A stretch of 64,000 bases of DNA, taken from NCBI RefSeq assembly GCF_023715205.1, contig NZ_JAMBNR010000002.1:248001-312000 (forward strand), read 5' to 3'. This document shows, piece by piece, positions 26,879 to 36,625 of the stretch. This stretch comes from Mesobacillus maritimus (GTDB taxonomy: Bacteria > Bacillota > Bacilli > Bacillales > Cytobacillaceae). Each line of letters begins with the position of its first letter. Position 1 is the first letter of the stretch. The position numbers and the translations under genes were made by a program. A model generated the notes under the pieces. It had not been told where the DNA came from. It was given only the letters and a program-made list of their open reading frames with translations, and did no database searches.

Positions 26879-27055
26879 GGTCTTTTCTCAAACTTTGTGC
26901 TTTTGAACAGAAAATACGGCTGAATAATAGGGTATTAAAAAAATATCCTAGATTTTATGAAAAAAGAGCTTGCAAACTAATTTTAAACATACGAAATTGC
27001 TACTATTTCGTTAAATTCGGCTGTAGGATTTTAACCACAATTTACAAAAATAGCC
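26879..27055 (+). repeat. MITE-like repeat, copy 7
   Basis: From GGTCTTTTCTCAAAC to TTTACAAAAATAGCC, closely related to copy 6 inside. No clear target duplication. It lies directly against the T-run of the terminator at 26876. Confidence 0.75.
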
Positions 27056-27125
27056 TATCTTTTAGTGAAAGCAATATTTCATTCAATTTTGGGAGGATAT
27101 ACCTATCCCTGTTCATTTAACCAGC

Positions 27126-27150
27126 GGGACATGGTGCCTGTCCCTGTGTC
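27126..27150. repeat. GGGACA-type palindrome
   Basis: GGGACATGGTGCCTGTCCC, 78 bp upstream of the histidine kinase start. Confidence 0.55.
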
Positions 27151-27227
27151 CTTTGACACTCTTCAATATTATGAAAATTTATACTATTATAGTAGAGAAC
27201 GTTTACATATTATTTGGAGACTAAACC

Positions 27228-28811
27228 ATGAAAAAGCCGCTTCGAATCTCATTAAAGACGAAAATTTTATCGCTTGTGATTCTATTAATTATTGGGGTGG
27301 TAGGAGCGTTTTCAGCTCAGCTTATCCATTTGAAATTACAAGATGATATTGCCCAAGCGAAACAACTGACATTGCAGAATGCCAAGACTCTGTCTTATAT
27401 GCCACTCCTTCAGGAATCATACCGAGAGGATGGGGATTCAAGTGGGATTATCTCATTGGCAGATGATATGAGGTATAAATTAAAACCGATGACCGTTTTT
27501 TTTCTCAATCGGGAGGGATTGATTTATGCGTCAACGGATGATAGCAAGGAGTACGAAAATGTACAGGTAAACGATAGTGGAAAAGCCCTTACTTATGGAA
27601 GCTCTTATGTACAGCAGACAGAGGAGAGCGGGAAGCAAGTGTTAAAGGCGATTGCTCCGGTGGTCGTAGATTATGGCGACTTTAAAAAGATTGAAGGAAC
27701 CGTAGTGGTGTTATATAGCATGGATCTCATTTATACCGAGATTTGGGGAGATATAGAAAAGATCTTTATGAGCTCTTCCATCATTCTACTAGTTGCGGTG
27801 ATTGCTAGTTATTTTCTAGCCAATAGCATACGCAAGGATACACTAAATCTCGAACCTTATGAAATTGCCTCCTTATATCGAGAGCGAAATGCGATTTTGC
27901 AATCTGCGAAAGAGGGGATCATTGCCGTCGATGCGAATGGGATAATCACGATGATGAATGCATCGGCTAGTCAAATGCTCGGGATTGAGGGAAAAGTAGA
28001 AGGTCAAAAAATGTCTGAGGTCATAGAATCTCGTGAACTCGTAAAAATGCTGGAAAGCCATGAAAAACAGGATAATATGGAAATTCACGATAACGAGAAA
28101 ATGATGATTATCAATACACAGCCGATTATCGAGAATGGAAAAAAAATTGGGGTTGTGGGCACCGTTCGCGACAGAACGGAGGTCAAGCAAATGATTGACG
28201 CTTTGTCCGAGGTGAAGCAGTATAGCGATGATTTAAGAGCGCAAGCGCATGAATTCAGCAATAAACTATATGCCATTCTCGGTTTGCTTCAGCTAGGAAA
28301 AAAAACGGAAGCGATTGAGTTTATTAAAAACGAAACACAAACACAAGTAATGGAAGCGGAATTATTGCATATAAAAGACGAGAAACTTCAAGCGATACTA
28401 CTAGGGAAACTGGCACAAGCTTCCGAGAAAAAAATTCCATTTATTCTTGACCCAGAGAGTTCGTTGGAGAAGCTGCCGGAAACCATTTCCCTTTCTTCTT
28501 TAATTATTATTTTAGGAAACCTGATTAACAATGCGTTTGATGCGGTCAAAAATCAAGAAGAGAAGATGGTCCGTTTTTTTGTGACGGATATTGGCAATGA
28601 GGTTATCTTTGAAATCATCGACAATGGAACCGGAATTGCGGATGAAGTCCAGAAGTCCATTTTTACAAAGGGATTTTCAACAAAAGGGAAAAACAGGGGA
28701 TACGGTCTAAGTCATGTAAAGGAAGAAGTAGCGGCACTCGATGGAACAATTGAAATTTCAACTAAAAAGGGGAATGGAACAGTCTTTACGATCTATTTGC
28801 CGAAAGGATGA
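27228..28811 (+). CDS. CitA/DcuS-type sensor histidine kinase
   Basis: This 527-residue kinase has membrane helices at about 12-32 and 178-198 that bracket an extracellular PDC/CACHE sensor (LADDMRYKLKPMTVFFLNRE, then AIAPVVVDYGDFKKIEGTVV). A cytosolic PAS domain follows (LQSAKEGIIAVDANGIITMM). The Spo0B-like dimerisation helix has the phospho-acceptor in LRAQAHEFSNKLYAILGLLQ, and the ATPase contains NLINNAFDAV, DNGTGI and GYGLSHV. This family senses C4-dicarboxylates or citrate. The regulator gene follows at 19 bp, and TcuA and Tct genes lie within 7 kb, making di- or tricarboxylates the likely signal. Confidence 0.88.
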   Translation: MKKPLRISLKTKILSLVILLIIGVVGAFSAQLIHLKLQDDIAQAKQLTLQNAKTLSYMPLLQESYREDGDSSGIISLADDMRYKLKPMTVFFLNREGLIYASTDDSKEYENVQVNDSGKALTYGSSYVQQTEESGKQVLKAIAPVVVDYGDFKKIEGTVVVLYSMDLIYTEIWGDIEKIFMSSSIILLVAVIASYFLANSIRKDTLNLEPYEIASLYRERNAILQSAKEGIIAVDANGIITMMNASASQMLGIEGKVEGQKMSEVIESRELVKMLESHEKQDNMEIHDNEKMMIINTQPIIENGKKIGVVGTVRDRTEVKQMIDALSEVKQYSDDLRAQAHEFSNKLYAILGLLQLGKKTEAIEFIKNETQTQVMEAELLHIKDEKLQAILLGKLAQASEKKIPFILDPESSLEKLPETISLSSLIIILGNLINNAFDAVKNQEEKMVRFFVTDIGNEVIFEIIDNGTGIADEVQKSIFTKGFSTKGKNRGYGLSHVKEEVAALDGTIEISTKKGNGTVFTIYLPKG

Positions 28812-28830
28812 TCGCGAAGGGGGAGAGAAC

Positions 28831-29511
28831 ATGGAGAAAATACAAGTGTTGATCGCGGAAGACGATTTTCGCATTGCACAAATCCACGAAGGATTCTTAG
28901 CTCAAGTAAAAGGGACCAACTGTGTTGGAAAAGCGATGAATGCGCAGGAAACAATGACTCTACTAGATAAGCATTCTGTTGATTTATTATTATTGGATAT
29001 TTATATGCCTGATAGGCTTGGGACCGATCTTCTGATGGAAATCCGCGAGAAACACCCTGAGGTGGACATCATCTTAGTCACAGCAGCAAAAGAGAAAGAA
29101 CACGTCATGAAAGCACTTAAATTTGGTGTGCAACAATTTTTAATTAAACCGGTCACAATGGAAACGTTCGTCGAAACACTCGAGAACTATAAAAAAACTA
29201 AACAATTCTTAGACGGATTAACAGAGGTGGATCAAGAAGCGGTCAATCGTGTTTTTAAAATTAGGAAAGAAACAGAGACACGCGAACAGTTGCCGGCAGG
29301 GATTGACTATTTAACACTTAAGAAAGTAAGTGAAATTCTGAGTGAAGAAAAAAGCGGACTGACAGCGGATAAAGTAGGAGAAAAAATGGGAGCTTCAAGG
29401 ACGACGGCTCGAAGATACCTCGAATATTTAGTCAAGACTGGCGAAGCAACCGTGGAGCAAGCCTACGGAGTCGTTGGGCGGCCGGAGAGAAATTACCAAA
29501 TCAATGGATAA
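28831..29511 (+). CDS. CitB/DcuR-type response regulator
   Basis: This 226-residue regulator starts MEKIQVLIAEDDFRIAQIHE; the ATG follows GGGGGAG. The receiver has the acidic pair ED (residues 10-11), the phospho-Asp in LLLLDIYMP, and the K of FLIKPVT. The C-terminal DNA-binding domain (VGEKMGASRTTARRYLEYLV, then GRPERNYQ) matches the CitT/DcuR/MalR group. It is cotranscribed with the kinase. Targets are not visible here, but tctCBA at 33471 is the best local candidate. Confidence 0.87.
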   Translation: MEKIQVLIAEDDFRIAQIHEGFLAQVKGTNCVGKAMNAQETMTLLDKHSVDLLLLDIYMPDRLGTDLLMEIREKHPEVDIILVTAAKEKEHVMKALKFGVQQFLIKPVTMETFVETLENYKKTKQFLDGLTEVDQEAVNRVFKIRKETETREQLPAGIDYLTLKKVSEILSEEKSGLTADKVGEKMGASRTTARRYLEYLVKTGEATVEQAYGVVGRPERNYQING

Positions 29512-29957
29512 CGAGGCCATTCAAATGAAAGGGATTAGCACGACGAAAGTTATTTTGTTTCCTGTACATCCCATTGTTTATCCAAACTGGTATAAGAGTT
29601 AAGTTTATTTGCAAAGCATTTTGCACTTGAAAAATTCGAAAAGGTTTTATAAAAAGGGCTATTTGAGTGTTTTAAAATCTCTATTTTTCCTTCTACCTTT
29701 CTAATAATAATGAACACTTGATCAACTCCTAATCGTTAAGAAAATCAGCAGCGATTATAGTAAAAATTATACCGAAGAATGGTAACTTTTGGATTACAGT
29801 TAGGTTACGAGTTATTTATTTTATCATAACGATTCAAATTTTTTATCAATGCCTAAGGTTGATAAAATCTAAGTTAATCATTAAAGAGGGAGTATGACTC
29901 GATTCTATTTCGACTTTGGTTTGGTTGCCTCTAATTTTAAAGAGATTAGCATACATA
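29512..29957. other. intergenic region, no gene seen
   Basis: About 446 AT-rich bp between the response regulator and a terminator. No ribosome binding site with an open frame, and no family-like translation, was found. Confidence 0.5.
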
Positions 29958-30005
29958 AAAGCCTGTATCAAAGATTACTAAGGGTAATCAAGATACAGGC
30001 TTTTT
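29958..30005. terminator. bidirectional terminator
   Basis: AAAGCCTGTATC and GATACAGGCTTTTT, with an inner GATTAC/GTAATC stem, lie between convergent genes. Confidence 0.8.
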
Positions 30006-30044
30006 AGTTTTAGTTAGGAAAAATAAAATTTTGTTTTGGTGTGT

Positions 30045-31535
30045 TTAATTGATGGCGACGGCAGCTGCATATTTAGCCGCGTGTTCACCTGAAACTTTTC
30101 CGTAAACAGAACCGGACATCAGACCAGATCCACCTGGGTAGTTTTTATAGAAGATGCCTCCAACCATTTCACCTGCGGCAAACAATCCTTGAATTGGCTC
30201 TTGGTTTTGATTGAGCACTTCACCATTTGTGTTCACATGCAAACCGCCGAATGCAAATGTGATCCCACATGTAACCGGGAAGGCATAGAATGGACCTTGT
30301 TCAACGCGCAGTGCCCAGTTTGTTTTCTCAGGGGAAAGTCCGTTCGTTGCTTTGCCATCTTTTACAGATGGATTGTATTCGCCGTCTTGTACTGCTTCAT
30401 TGTATTCTTTGATGGTTTGTAAAAATTGCTGCTGGTCAACAGGTAGTTTGGCAACTAATTCCTCAAGTGTATCTCCTTCAATCACTGTTGCTTCTGGTAA
30501 GTTGTATTCTTTCCGTAAGATTGGGCGAACTTGGCTATCAAAGATTTGGTACGCCACATGTCCTGGCTGTTTTAAAATTTCACGGCCGTATTTCGCATAC
30601 GTATAGTTACGGAAATCAGCGCCTTCATCGACAAAGCGGAAGCCGTCTTTGTTTAACATAATCCCAAGCGGGTAAGAGTGCTTTTTGAAAATATCGCCAG
30701 GCTTCGTGAAATCACCAACTTTCGGAACGTTCGCATCTGTACCAATGGAATGGCAACCTGCCCACTCGCCGAAAGTTTGCGCGCCGATTTCAGTCGCCAT
30801 TTTCAACCCATCGCCTGTGTTATATTCGGTTCCGCGCACAATCGCTGCTTCCCATTCAGAACCAAGGTGCTCAGAGCGCATTTTTTTGTTTGCTTCAAAG
30901 CATCCACAAGCAAGCAAAACACTTTTCGCTTCAACTATGATTTCTTCCCCTTGCTTCAATACGATAACGCCAGTAATTTTCGCTTCATTTGTTACTAGTT
31001 TCGTCGCTTCTGCTTCATACCAGATTTCAATCCCTAGTTCGTTGGCACGATTGAATAGGGCTTTCATTAAACCGATTCCTTTTTCTTTTGTTTTAACAGG
31101 AAGTCCGCCCCAAAAGTGGATTTTGTCATCTTTTTTAAACGATTGGTTATCATAGTTTAGTTCAAATTCGACACCTTGCTCGCGCATCCAGACAATTGTT
31201 TCATAAGATTTCGAGACTAATTGTTTCGCAAGCTCAGGCTGGCTTTGTCCGTCTGTCACTCTCATTAAATCGTTATAATAATCGTCTGCGCTGTACTCAG
31301 GCATTACGATTTGCGCCGCTTCTTCATCGGTTAATTCAGGCATGATTTTCCGAATTGCGTCTAAATCATTATAAGCTGTACGGATTGCTCCATCGGTGAA
31401 AAAGGAGTTTCCACCGCGTTTATGTTCTGGACCTTTTTCAAGCACTAAGACACTTGCACCATTTTCTCTCGCGGAAATCGCGGCACATAAAGCTGCATTT
31501 CCCGCTCCAACAACTACAACATCAAATTTTGTCAT
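30045..31535 (-). CDS. tcuA: TcuA-like FAD-dependent dehydrogenase
   Basis: This 496-residue flavoprotein of the fumarate reductase/succinate dehydrogenase family begins MTKFDVVVVGAGNAALCAAI with the dinucleotide-binding GxGxxG. It has KGPEHKRGGNSFFTDGAIRT, HSYPLGIMLNKDGFRFVDEG and a C-terminal GLFAAGEMVGGIFYKNYPGG FAD closure. This matches TcuA, which oxidises tricarballylate to cis-aconitate in Salmonella. No TcuB-type electron-transfer partner is adjacent. A divergent LysR gene lies 136 bp away and TctCBA 2 kb away, as expected for a tricarballylate or related tricarboxylate module. A related FAD-dependent reductase is the main alternative. Confidence 0.75.
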   Translation of the reverse strand: MTKFDVVVVGAGNAALCAAISARENGASVLVLEKGPEHKRGGNSFFTDGAIRTAYNDLDAIRKIMPELTDEEAAQIVMPEYSADDYYNDLMRVTDGQSQPELAKQLVSKSYETIVWMREQGVEFELNYDNQSFKKDDKIHFWGGLPVKTKEKGIGLMKALFNRANELGIEIWYEAEATKLVTNEAKITGVIVLKQGEEIIVEAKSVLLACGCFEANKKMRSEHLGSEWEAAIVRGTEYNTGDGLKMATEIGAQTFGEWAGCHSIGTDANVPKVGDFTKPGDIFKKHSYPLGIMLNKDGFRFVDEGADFRNYTYAKYGREILKQPGHVAYQIFDSQVRPILRKEYNLPEATVIEGDTLEELVAKLPVDQQQFLQTIKEYNEAVQDGEYNPSVKDGKATNGLSPEKTNWALRVEQGPFYAFPVTCGITFAFGGLHVNTNGEVLNQNQEPIQGLFAAGEMVGGIFYKNYPGGSGLMSGSVYGKVSGEHAAKYAAAVAIN

Positions 31536-31613
31536 TTAGAATTCCTCCTGGCTTTTAAATACGTTTGATACTTTTAGAATAGTGAAAAGTTATAAATAAA
31601 TAAAATATTGATA

Positions 31614-31633
31614 TTCTATTGTGAACGATAGAA
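31614..31633. promoter_or_regulatory. putative LysR-type operator
   Basis: TTCTAT and ATAGAA are inverted repeats separated by 8 nt, in the intergenic space between the divergent tcuA and LysR genes. The T-N-A type dyad and placement fit autoregulation and tcuA control. Confidence 0.5.
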
Positions 31634-31671
31634 AATTTTTATAATATAAAAAGAACGAGGTGAGGTGTACG

Positions 31672-32526
31672 ATGGACGAAAAAGATTGGAAAATGCTCCA
31701 AACCATTTATAAAGAACGAAATATCACGAAAGCAGCGGAACAATTATACATTTCTCAGCCATCGCTAACGTACCGCATTCAGCAGCTGGAAAAGGAATTT
31801 GGCGTCAAAATTTTAGCCCGAAGAAAGCGCGGCGTTGATTTTACGACAGAAGGAGAATATTTGGTTCACTATGCAGACCAAATGCTTCGGGAGCTGACGA
31901 AAACAAAGGATTATTTGAATAGCCTGAACGGCCAAATTAAAGGAAAACTTAGGCTCGGCGTTTCCCAGACCTATGCAAGGTATGAGCTTCCGAACAGGTT
32001 GGCCGCCTTTTTAACTCAATATCCTGAAGTTGATTTGCATTTGAAAACAGGTTTTAGCTACGAAGTGTTGCAGATGCTACATAAAGAAGAAGCAACCGTT
32101 GGGATTGTTCGCGACCCTTATGACTGGAAGGGACCGAAAGTGTTAATTGAAGAAGAAAGCATTTACCTTGTTTCGAAACATGAGGTTCAAATCGATCAGC
32201 TGCCAGATTTGCCGCGAATTGATTACACGACAGATTTGTCTTTGAAAAGTTCGATTGATCACTGGTGGAAAGAAAATTTTGATGTCGCTCCAAAGGTTAC
32301 AATGGAAGTCGACATTATTGATACATGCCGTGAACTGGTGTTAAACGGCTTAGGTTACGCGCTTCTTCCGGGTATCTGCTTAAAAGGCTATCCCGACCTG
32401 TTCACCACGGAGCTTATCTTAGGTGATAAAAAATTAACCCGGCAAACATGGCTTGTTTTCAATGAAAATGCAATGGAGCTGTCACCTGCTAAGGCATTTA
32501 TTGAATTTATCAAAAAAGAGGTTTAG
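31672..32526 (+). CDS. LysR-family regulator, divergent from tcuA
   Basis: This 284-residue protein starts at the ATG after GAGGTGAGGTGTACG. The N-terminal winged helix-turn-helix is clear (RNITKAAEQLYISQPSLTYR, then RIQQLEKEFGVKIL). The rest is the periplasmic-binding-protein-like inducer domain (KGKLRLGVSQTYARYELPNR). Divergence from tcuA suggests it senses a tri- or dicarboxylate and activates tcuA, in the manner of TcuR. Confidence 0.85.
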   Translation: MDEKDWKMLQTIYKERNITKAAEQLYISQPSLTYRIQQLEKEFGVKILARRKRGVDFTTEGEYLVHYADQMLRELTKTKDYLNSLNGQIKGKLRLGVSQTYARYELPNRLAAFLTQYPEVDLHLKTGFSYEVLQMLHKEEATVGIVRDPYDWKGPKVLIEEESIYLVSKHEVQIDQLPDLPRIDYTTDLSLKSSIDHWWKENFDVAPKVTMEVDIIDTCRELVLNGLGYALLPGICLKGYPDLFTTELILGDKKLTRQTWLVFNENAMELSPAKAFIEFIKKEV

Positions 32527-32702
32527 ATTTTTGTTGAAGGGGAAGGGTATTTTAGTAGTTTGATAGAGAAAAAATAGGGTGGTCATTGAAATACACCTAC
32601 ATTCACAGCTGCTAGCTCCAAGATATTTTCAACTAGCGAAAGCTATCAATTAATATAAAGAAGCTAGCAAATACTAGATAGGTGATGATCGAAGGATGAC
32701 AT

Positions 32703-32731
32703 AAAAAAAAATACACCCTGTAAAGAGTGTA
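32703..32731 (-). terminator. terminator for the minus-strand gene
   Basis: Read on the minus strand, ATACAC and GTGTAT bracket a 10-nt loop and are followed by nine T residues. It would terminate the gene at 32826-33215. Confidence 0.65.
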
Positions 32732-32825
32732 TAGAATGAGATAGAATAATTTCGCTTTTTGCCGGTATGAACGGGGAAATGTCGGATTCAGCTACAGGAG
32801 CACAAGGCCATGCCTTGCAGCAACA

Positions 32826-33215
32826 TTACCTTGAAGCACAGTACATCCAACTATATTCATACTCCGCGGAAGAGAGTTGCCCTGATAGTTCATCAATTTC
32901 CCTAGAGATGGCGTCTTTCTCTGCTTGAGTGGTGGCTAAATGCCACCTTGAATGTAACGCGCTTATCTGGCTTCTGAGTGTTTCGATTAAATCCCGAAAA
33001 TAGGCACATGTGCCAACAGTGTCGGATGGCATCGCTGTAGGCTGCATTGGTGGAGAGTATGTGGTGGTTCCTTGATATAAATATGGATGTGTTCTACATG
33101 CAACAACGCAAGTTTCGTGGCTATATCCATATCTCCTGCATTGTTGATAACAGCTCGGCCGAGGGTATGAATAAACATACGGATTATAAACGATTCCACT
33201 ATAAGGATGATACAA
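32826..33215 (-). CDS. Tyr/Cys-rich coat-like protein
   Basis: This 129-residue protein starts at TTG 8 nt after AGGAGG. The first 60 residues are Tyr/Pro/Cys-rich (YNPYVYSYPRPSCYQQCRRY, then HETCVVACRTHPY), with four Cys before residue 45. A helical C-terminus follows (LIETLRSQISALHSRWHLAT). The aromatic N-terminus suggests a spore coat or surface role; the helical half may form a coiled coil. The family was not recognised. Confidence 0.5.
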   Translation of the reverse strand: MYHPYSGIVYNPYVYSYPRPSCYQQCRRYGYSHETCVVACRTHPYLYQGTTTYSPPMQPTAMPSDTVGTCAYFRDLIETLRSQISALHSRWHLATTQAEKDAISREIDELSGQLSSAEYEYSWMYCASR

Positions 33216-33390
33216 GTTGCATTCCTCCTAACCATGTTCTTCTTTGTTATGGTATGTATTTCCCATAATATGGTTAGTTGTCTATCCAATGTCAAACTCG
33301 TTCAGATCGAGAAGGAATAAAATTGTGAAAACCATCACAGCGTGAACATTATGAACAATATTATTTTTACATTTTTAATGTGACTTATTT

Positions 33391-33404
33391 TGAAAACGTT
33401 TACA
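33391..33404 (+). promoter_or_regulatory. CcpA cre site upstream of tctC
   Basis: TGAAAACGTTTACA fits the cre consensus TGNAANCGNWNNCA at every fixed position and is nearly palindromic. It lies 67 bp before the tctC start, so carbon catabolite repression of the tricarboxylate transporter is likely. Confidence 0.65.
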
Positions 33405-33470
33405 TAGCAAAATTCTGAAATTAAAATAAAATCAGTAAACAACATACAGATAGTAGAAAAGGAGGACATT

Positions 33471-34457
33471 ATGAAGAAATTAAGTTTATTTGTTTTATCC
33501 GCTGCATTATTCCTTTCAGCTTGTTCGTCTAGTAGTTCATCTTCAGACGGAGGGGCGGAGTATCCTTCGAAAAACATTGAAATTGTTGCCCCAGCATCTC
33601 CTGGTGGTGGTTGGGATTTAACTGCTCGTTCGGTTCAAAAGATTTTACGAGATAATAAGTTAGTAGATAGCAATATTAACGTTATCAATAAGCCAGGTGG
33701 CGGCGGAGAAGTTGGTTGGAATTATCTTCATCCAAAAGATTCTCACTATCTAGCGGTGAACTCAAGTTTGCTTTTAACCAATAACTTGTTAGGCCAAAGC
33801 AAACTCACACACGAAGACTTTACGCCGTTAGCAACACTAGCAACGGAATGGCAATCGATTGCTGTACCAGTTGATTCACCGTATGAAACCATCAATGATT
33901 TACTAGAAGCGATTAAGGAAGATCCAAAGTCGATTAAAATCGGGGTTGGACCTGGTTTAGGAAACGATGACCACTTATCATTTGTACAAGCTGCAGCGAT
34001 GAAAGAGGTTAACCCGAAAGACTTGAACTTCCTTGTGTATGATGGCGGTGGCGGAGATGTGGTTACAGCTCTTTTAGGAAAGCATGTGGACGTGATTACG
34101 ACTTCATTATCAGAAACAAAAGAACAGCATCTTGCTGGAAAGCTTAAAATTCTAGCTGTCTCTTCAGAAGAAAGATTAGAAGAACTGGAGGATGTTCCAA
34201 CGCTAACAGAAGAGGGAATTGACATGGTGTTCCCGCACTGGAGAGGTATCATGGGACCTCCGGATATGACCGAAGAAGAAATCAACTATTGGGATGAGAA
34301 GTTAAGCGAAATGGCTGCAACCGATGAGTGGAAAGAGTTGCTTGAAAATAACGACTGGGATGATTTCTATCAAACGAGTGCAGACACGAAAAAGTTTATG
34401 GAAGAACAAGAGCAGCTTTATTCAGAGTTGATTGATGACTCTGGATTAGTTGAATAA
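33471..34457 (+). CDS. tctC: TctC-type tricarboxylate binding lipoprotein
   Basis: This 328-residue solute-binding protein has a lipobox FLSACSS and a Ser-rich linker, then the TctC fold: ASPGGGWDLTARSVQKIL, INKPGGGGEVGWNYL, FLVYDGGGGDVVTALLGKHV. It delivers citrate-like anions to the TctAB permease. AAGGAGGACATT precedes the ATG. TctB follows at 11 bp and TctA at 21 bp, the complete tripartite system, behind a cre site. Confidence 0.92.
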   Translation: MKKLSLFVLSAALFLSACSSSSSSSDGGAEYPSKNIEIVAPASPGGGWDLTARSVQKILRDNKLVDSNINVINKPGGGGEVGWNYLHPKDSHYLAVNSSLLLTNNLLGQSKLTHEDFTPLATLATEWQSIAVPVDSPYETINDLLEAIKEDPKSIKIGVGPGLGNDDHLSFVQAAAMKEVNPKDLNFLVYDGGGGDVVTALLGKHVDVITTSLSETKEQHLAGKLKILAVSSEERLEELEDVPTLTEEGIDMVFPHWRGIMGPPDMTEEEINYWDEKLSEMAATDEWKELLENNDWDDFYQTSADTKKFMEEQEQLYSELIDDSGLVE

Positions 34458-34468
34458 GGGGAGATACG

Positions 34469-34918
34469 ATGAAAGCTGTAAAAATTGGGATGCCAGTTGC
34501 GATGATCCTCATCAGCCTCACCTTTTTAATCAGTTCGTTCTCGATTCCGCGAGCGAACCTTGGTAATCCAAATGGGCCATTATACTTCCCAATTGGATTG
34601 AGTGTTTTCATGTTGGTTCTTAGTGTCATCTATCTTTTTAACGAATTGAAAACATTAAATGAAGAAAATAAAAACATCAAAGCGCTTTTTGAAGGAAGAG
34701 TCTTAAAACTAATTGGTGTCACGATTGTGTTAGGAGTCATTTATGCCCTAATCTTTGAAACACTAGGTTTCTTAATTTCAACGGTCATTTTCTTAGGAGG
34801 CTTATTATTCTACGTAAATGGCGTGAAAAAGTGGATGGTCAATCTGATTGTGACCTTTGCTTTTTCCTTCATCGCTTGGTACGGCTTTAGTGAATTATTA
34901 GGAGTAAGTTTACCGTAA
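34469..34918 (+). CDS. tctB: TctB small permease subunit
   Basis: This 149-residue protein has four membrane helices (7-25, 37-55, 80-97 and a split 99-145 region). The NLGNPNGPLYFPIGLSVFML motif is characteristic of TctB (DUF1468). It is the small membrane subunit that pairs with TctA. GGGGAGATACG precedes the ATG. Confidence 0.9.
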   Translation: MKAVKIGMPVAMILISLTFLISSFSIPRANLGNPNGPLYFPIGLSVFMLVLSVIYLFNELKTLNEENKNIKALFEGRVLKLIGVTIVLGVIYALIFETLGFLISTVIFLGGLLFYVNGVKKWMVNLIVTFAFSFIAWYGFSELLGVSLP

Positions 34919-34939
34919 GAACGGAGGTGAGGAAGGTAA

Positions 34940-36445
34940 ATGGAAGCTTTTGTGGAAGGATTTCATACGGTCTTACAACCGGCAAACATCTTTTGGATTG
35001 TCATCGGTGGATTTTTAGGAACGATTGTCGGAATGCTTCCAGGATTAGGACCAGCGACAGCGGTTGCAGTCCTGATTCCGGTCACTTTTGGGATGAATCC
35101 AACTAGTGCATTGATTTTAATGGGAGCGATTTATTATGGTGCCATGTATGGCGGTTCGCGAAGTTCGATTCTATTAAATACCCCAGGGGATGGGTCGGCC
35201 ATCGCCGCAACGTTCGATGGATATCCGATGGCTCAGCAAGGTAGAGCAGGGGAAGCCTTGGCGATTTCAACTGTCGCTTCCTTCATCGGAGGGATTTTGG
35301 CGGCAATTGGGTTTATCTTTTTAGCAGAACCACTGGCTAGTTTTGCGTTGAAATTTGGTCCAGCAGAATATTTCTTATTGATGCTGTTAACATTATCAGC
35401 GATTGTTTCTTTATCAATTGGCAAGATGGTCAAAGGATTTATTGCGATGTGCCTTGGTTTATTAATCAGTACGATTGGAATTGACGCTCAAACCGGGGTT
35501 CACCGTTTTACAATGGATATTCCTCATTTAAGTGAAGGAATTGAATTTTTGATTGTCATTATCGGGGTGTATGCGGTAGGAGAAGTTTTCTACAACTTCC
35601 TTACAATCGATAAAGACAGCATGAAAGAAAAGAAAAAAGTGAGCAGAATTTGGTTTACTAAAGAAGATTGGAAACGATCCAAGTGGCCGATTATACGAAA
35701 TGCTCCGTTAGGCTTTATTGTCGGCGTGCTTCCGGGAGCGGGCGGCTCGATTGCTTCGATGATGAGTTATTCGACTGAAAAGCAATTATCGAAAAAGCCG
35801 GAGGAATTCGGGAACGGTGCAGTTGAAGGTTTAGCGGCTCCTGAATCTTCCAACAATGCCGCTTCCGTCGGTGCGATGATTCCATTGTTAACGATGGGAA
35901 TCCCAGGTTCAGGAACAACGGCGGTTATGCTCGGAGCGTTAATTATGCTCGGAATCCGACCAGGTCCAATGTTGTTTGAAAATGACCCTGGAATGGTTTG
36001 GACGTTTATCAACAGTATGTTTATCGGAAACATCGCGTTGATTATTATCAACATTCTGCTTGTTGGCTTGCTGATTAAAATATTGGATACACCAGCAAAA
36101 GTTCTTTATCCAATCATCATCATTCTTGCTTTCATTGGAACGTACACATTAAGTTACAGTACGGTTGATTATTTCATGTTATTGTTATTCGGAGTCATCG
36201 GGCTGTTTATGAAAATCATGGACTTCCCAATTGCTCCGCTCGTCCTTGCGATTATTGTTGGCGGCGATATGGAACAGAATTTCCGAATGGCACTTACGGC
36301 ATCAAACGGCAGTTTTGGAATCTTCTTTGATTCCGCAATTAGTATCACGTTGATCATCGTGACAGTGTTGTCGTTATTTTATCCATTACTAATCAAACTG
36401 TTAAGGAAAAAGCAAAAAGATGAGGAAAAAGGCATTTCTGCTTAG
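34940..36445 (+). CDS. tctA: TctA large permease subunit
   Basis: This 501-residue protein has about 12 membrane helices and the internally duplicated TctA motifs: GMLPGLGPATAVAVLIPVTF near 30 and GVLPGAGGSIASMMSYSTEK near 260. Other hallmarks are YYGAMYGGSRSSILLNTPGD and IPGSGTTAVMLGALIMLGI. The substrate is carried by sodium or proton symport after binding by TctC. ACGGAGGTGAGGAAGGTAA precedes the start. A terminator follows 13 bp after the stop. Confidence 0.93.
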   Translation: MEAFVEGFHTVLQPANIFWIVIGGFLGTIVGMLPGLGPATAVAVLIPVTFGMNPTSALILMGAIYYGAMYGGSRSSILLNTPGDGSAIAATFDGYPMAQQGRAGEALAISTVASFIGGILAAIGFIFLAEPLASFALKFGPAEYFLLMLLTLSAIVSLSIGKMVKGFIAMCLGLLISTIGIDAQTGVHRFTMDIPHLSEGIEFLIVIIGVYAVGEVFYNFLTIDKDSMKEKKKVSRIWFTKEDWKRSKWPIIRNAPLGFIVGVLPGAGGSIASMMSYSTEKQLSKKPEEFGNGAVEGLAAPESSNNAASVGAMIPLLTMGIPGSGTTAVMLGALIMLGIRPGPMLFENDPGMVWTFINSMFIGNIALIIINILLVGLLIKILDTPAKVLYPIIIILAFIGTYTLSYSTVDYFMLLLFGVIGLFMKIMDFPIAPLVLAIIVGGDMEQNFRMALTASNGSFGIFFDSAISITLIIVTVLSLFYPLLIKLLRKKQKDEEKGISA

Positions 36446-36458
36446 TACTCATTCAAGA

Positions 36459-36490
36459 AAAATCCACCAAACAAAATGGTGGATTTTTCC
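36459..36490 (+). terminator. terminator of tctCBA
   Basis: AAAAATCCACCA pairs with TGGTGGATTTTT over a 7-nt loop. Confidence 0.85.
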
Positions 36491-36536
36491 TTTCGGGCAA
36501 GAGAACAGTGCACTGATTCGATTACGTACAAACTGC

Positions 36537-36608
36537 GGGACAGAGGGACAGGTACATTGTCCCGAACGATTTCCAAACCGCGGGACAATGTACCTGTCCC
36601 CTTGTCCC
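36537..36608. repeat. large GGGACA/TGTCCC palindrome, left of DASS gene
   Basis: Two nested inverted units: GGGACAGAGGGACAGGTACA on the left and its reverse complement with few mismatches on the right, ending TTGTCCC. It ends 17 bp before the DASS start codon, overlapping or abutting the region that must hold the promoter. Confidence 0.75.
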
Positions 36609-36625
36609 ACCAAGGAGTTATGAGT

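Noticed and set aside
36476-36625. N-terminal extension of the DASS permease
   Set aside because: It is translated from the palindromic repeat. The AAGGAG site points to 36626.
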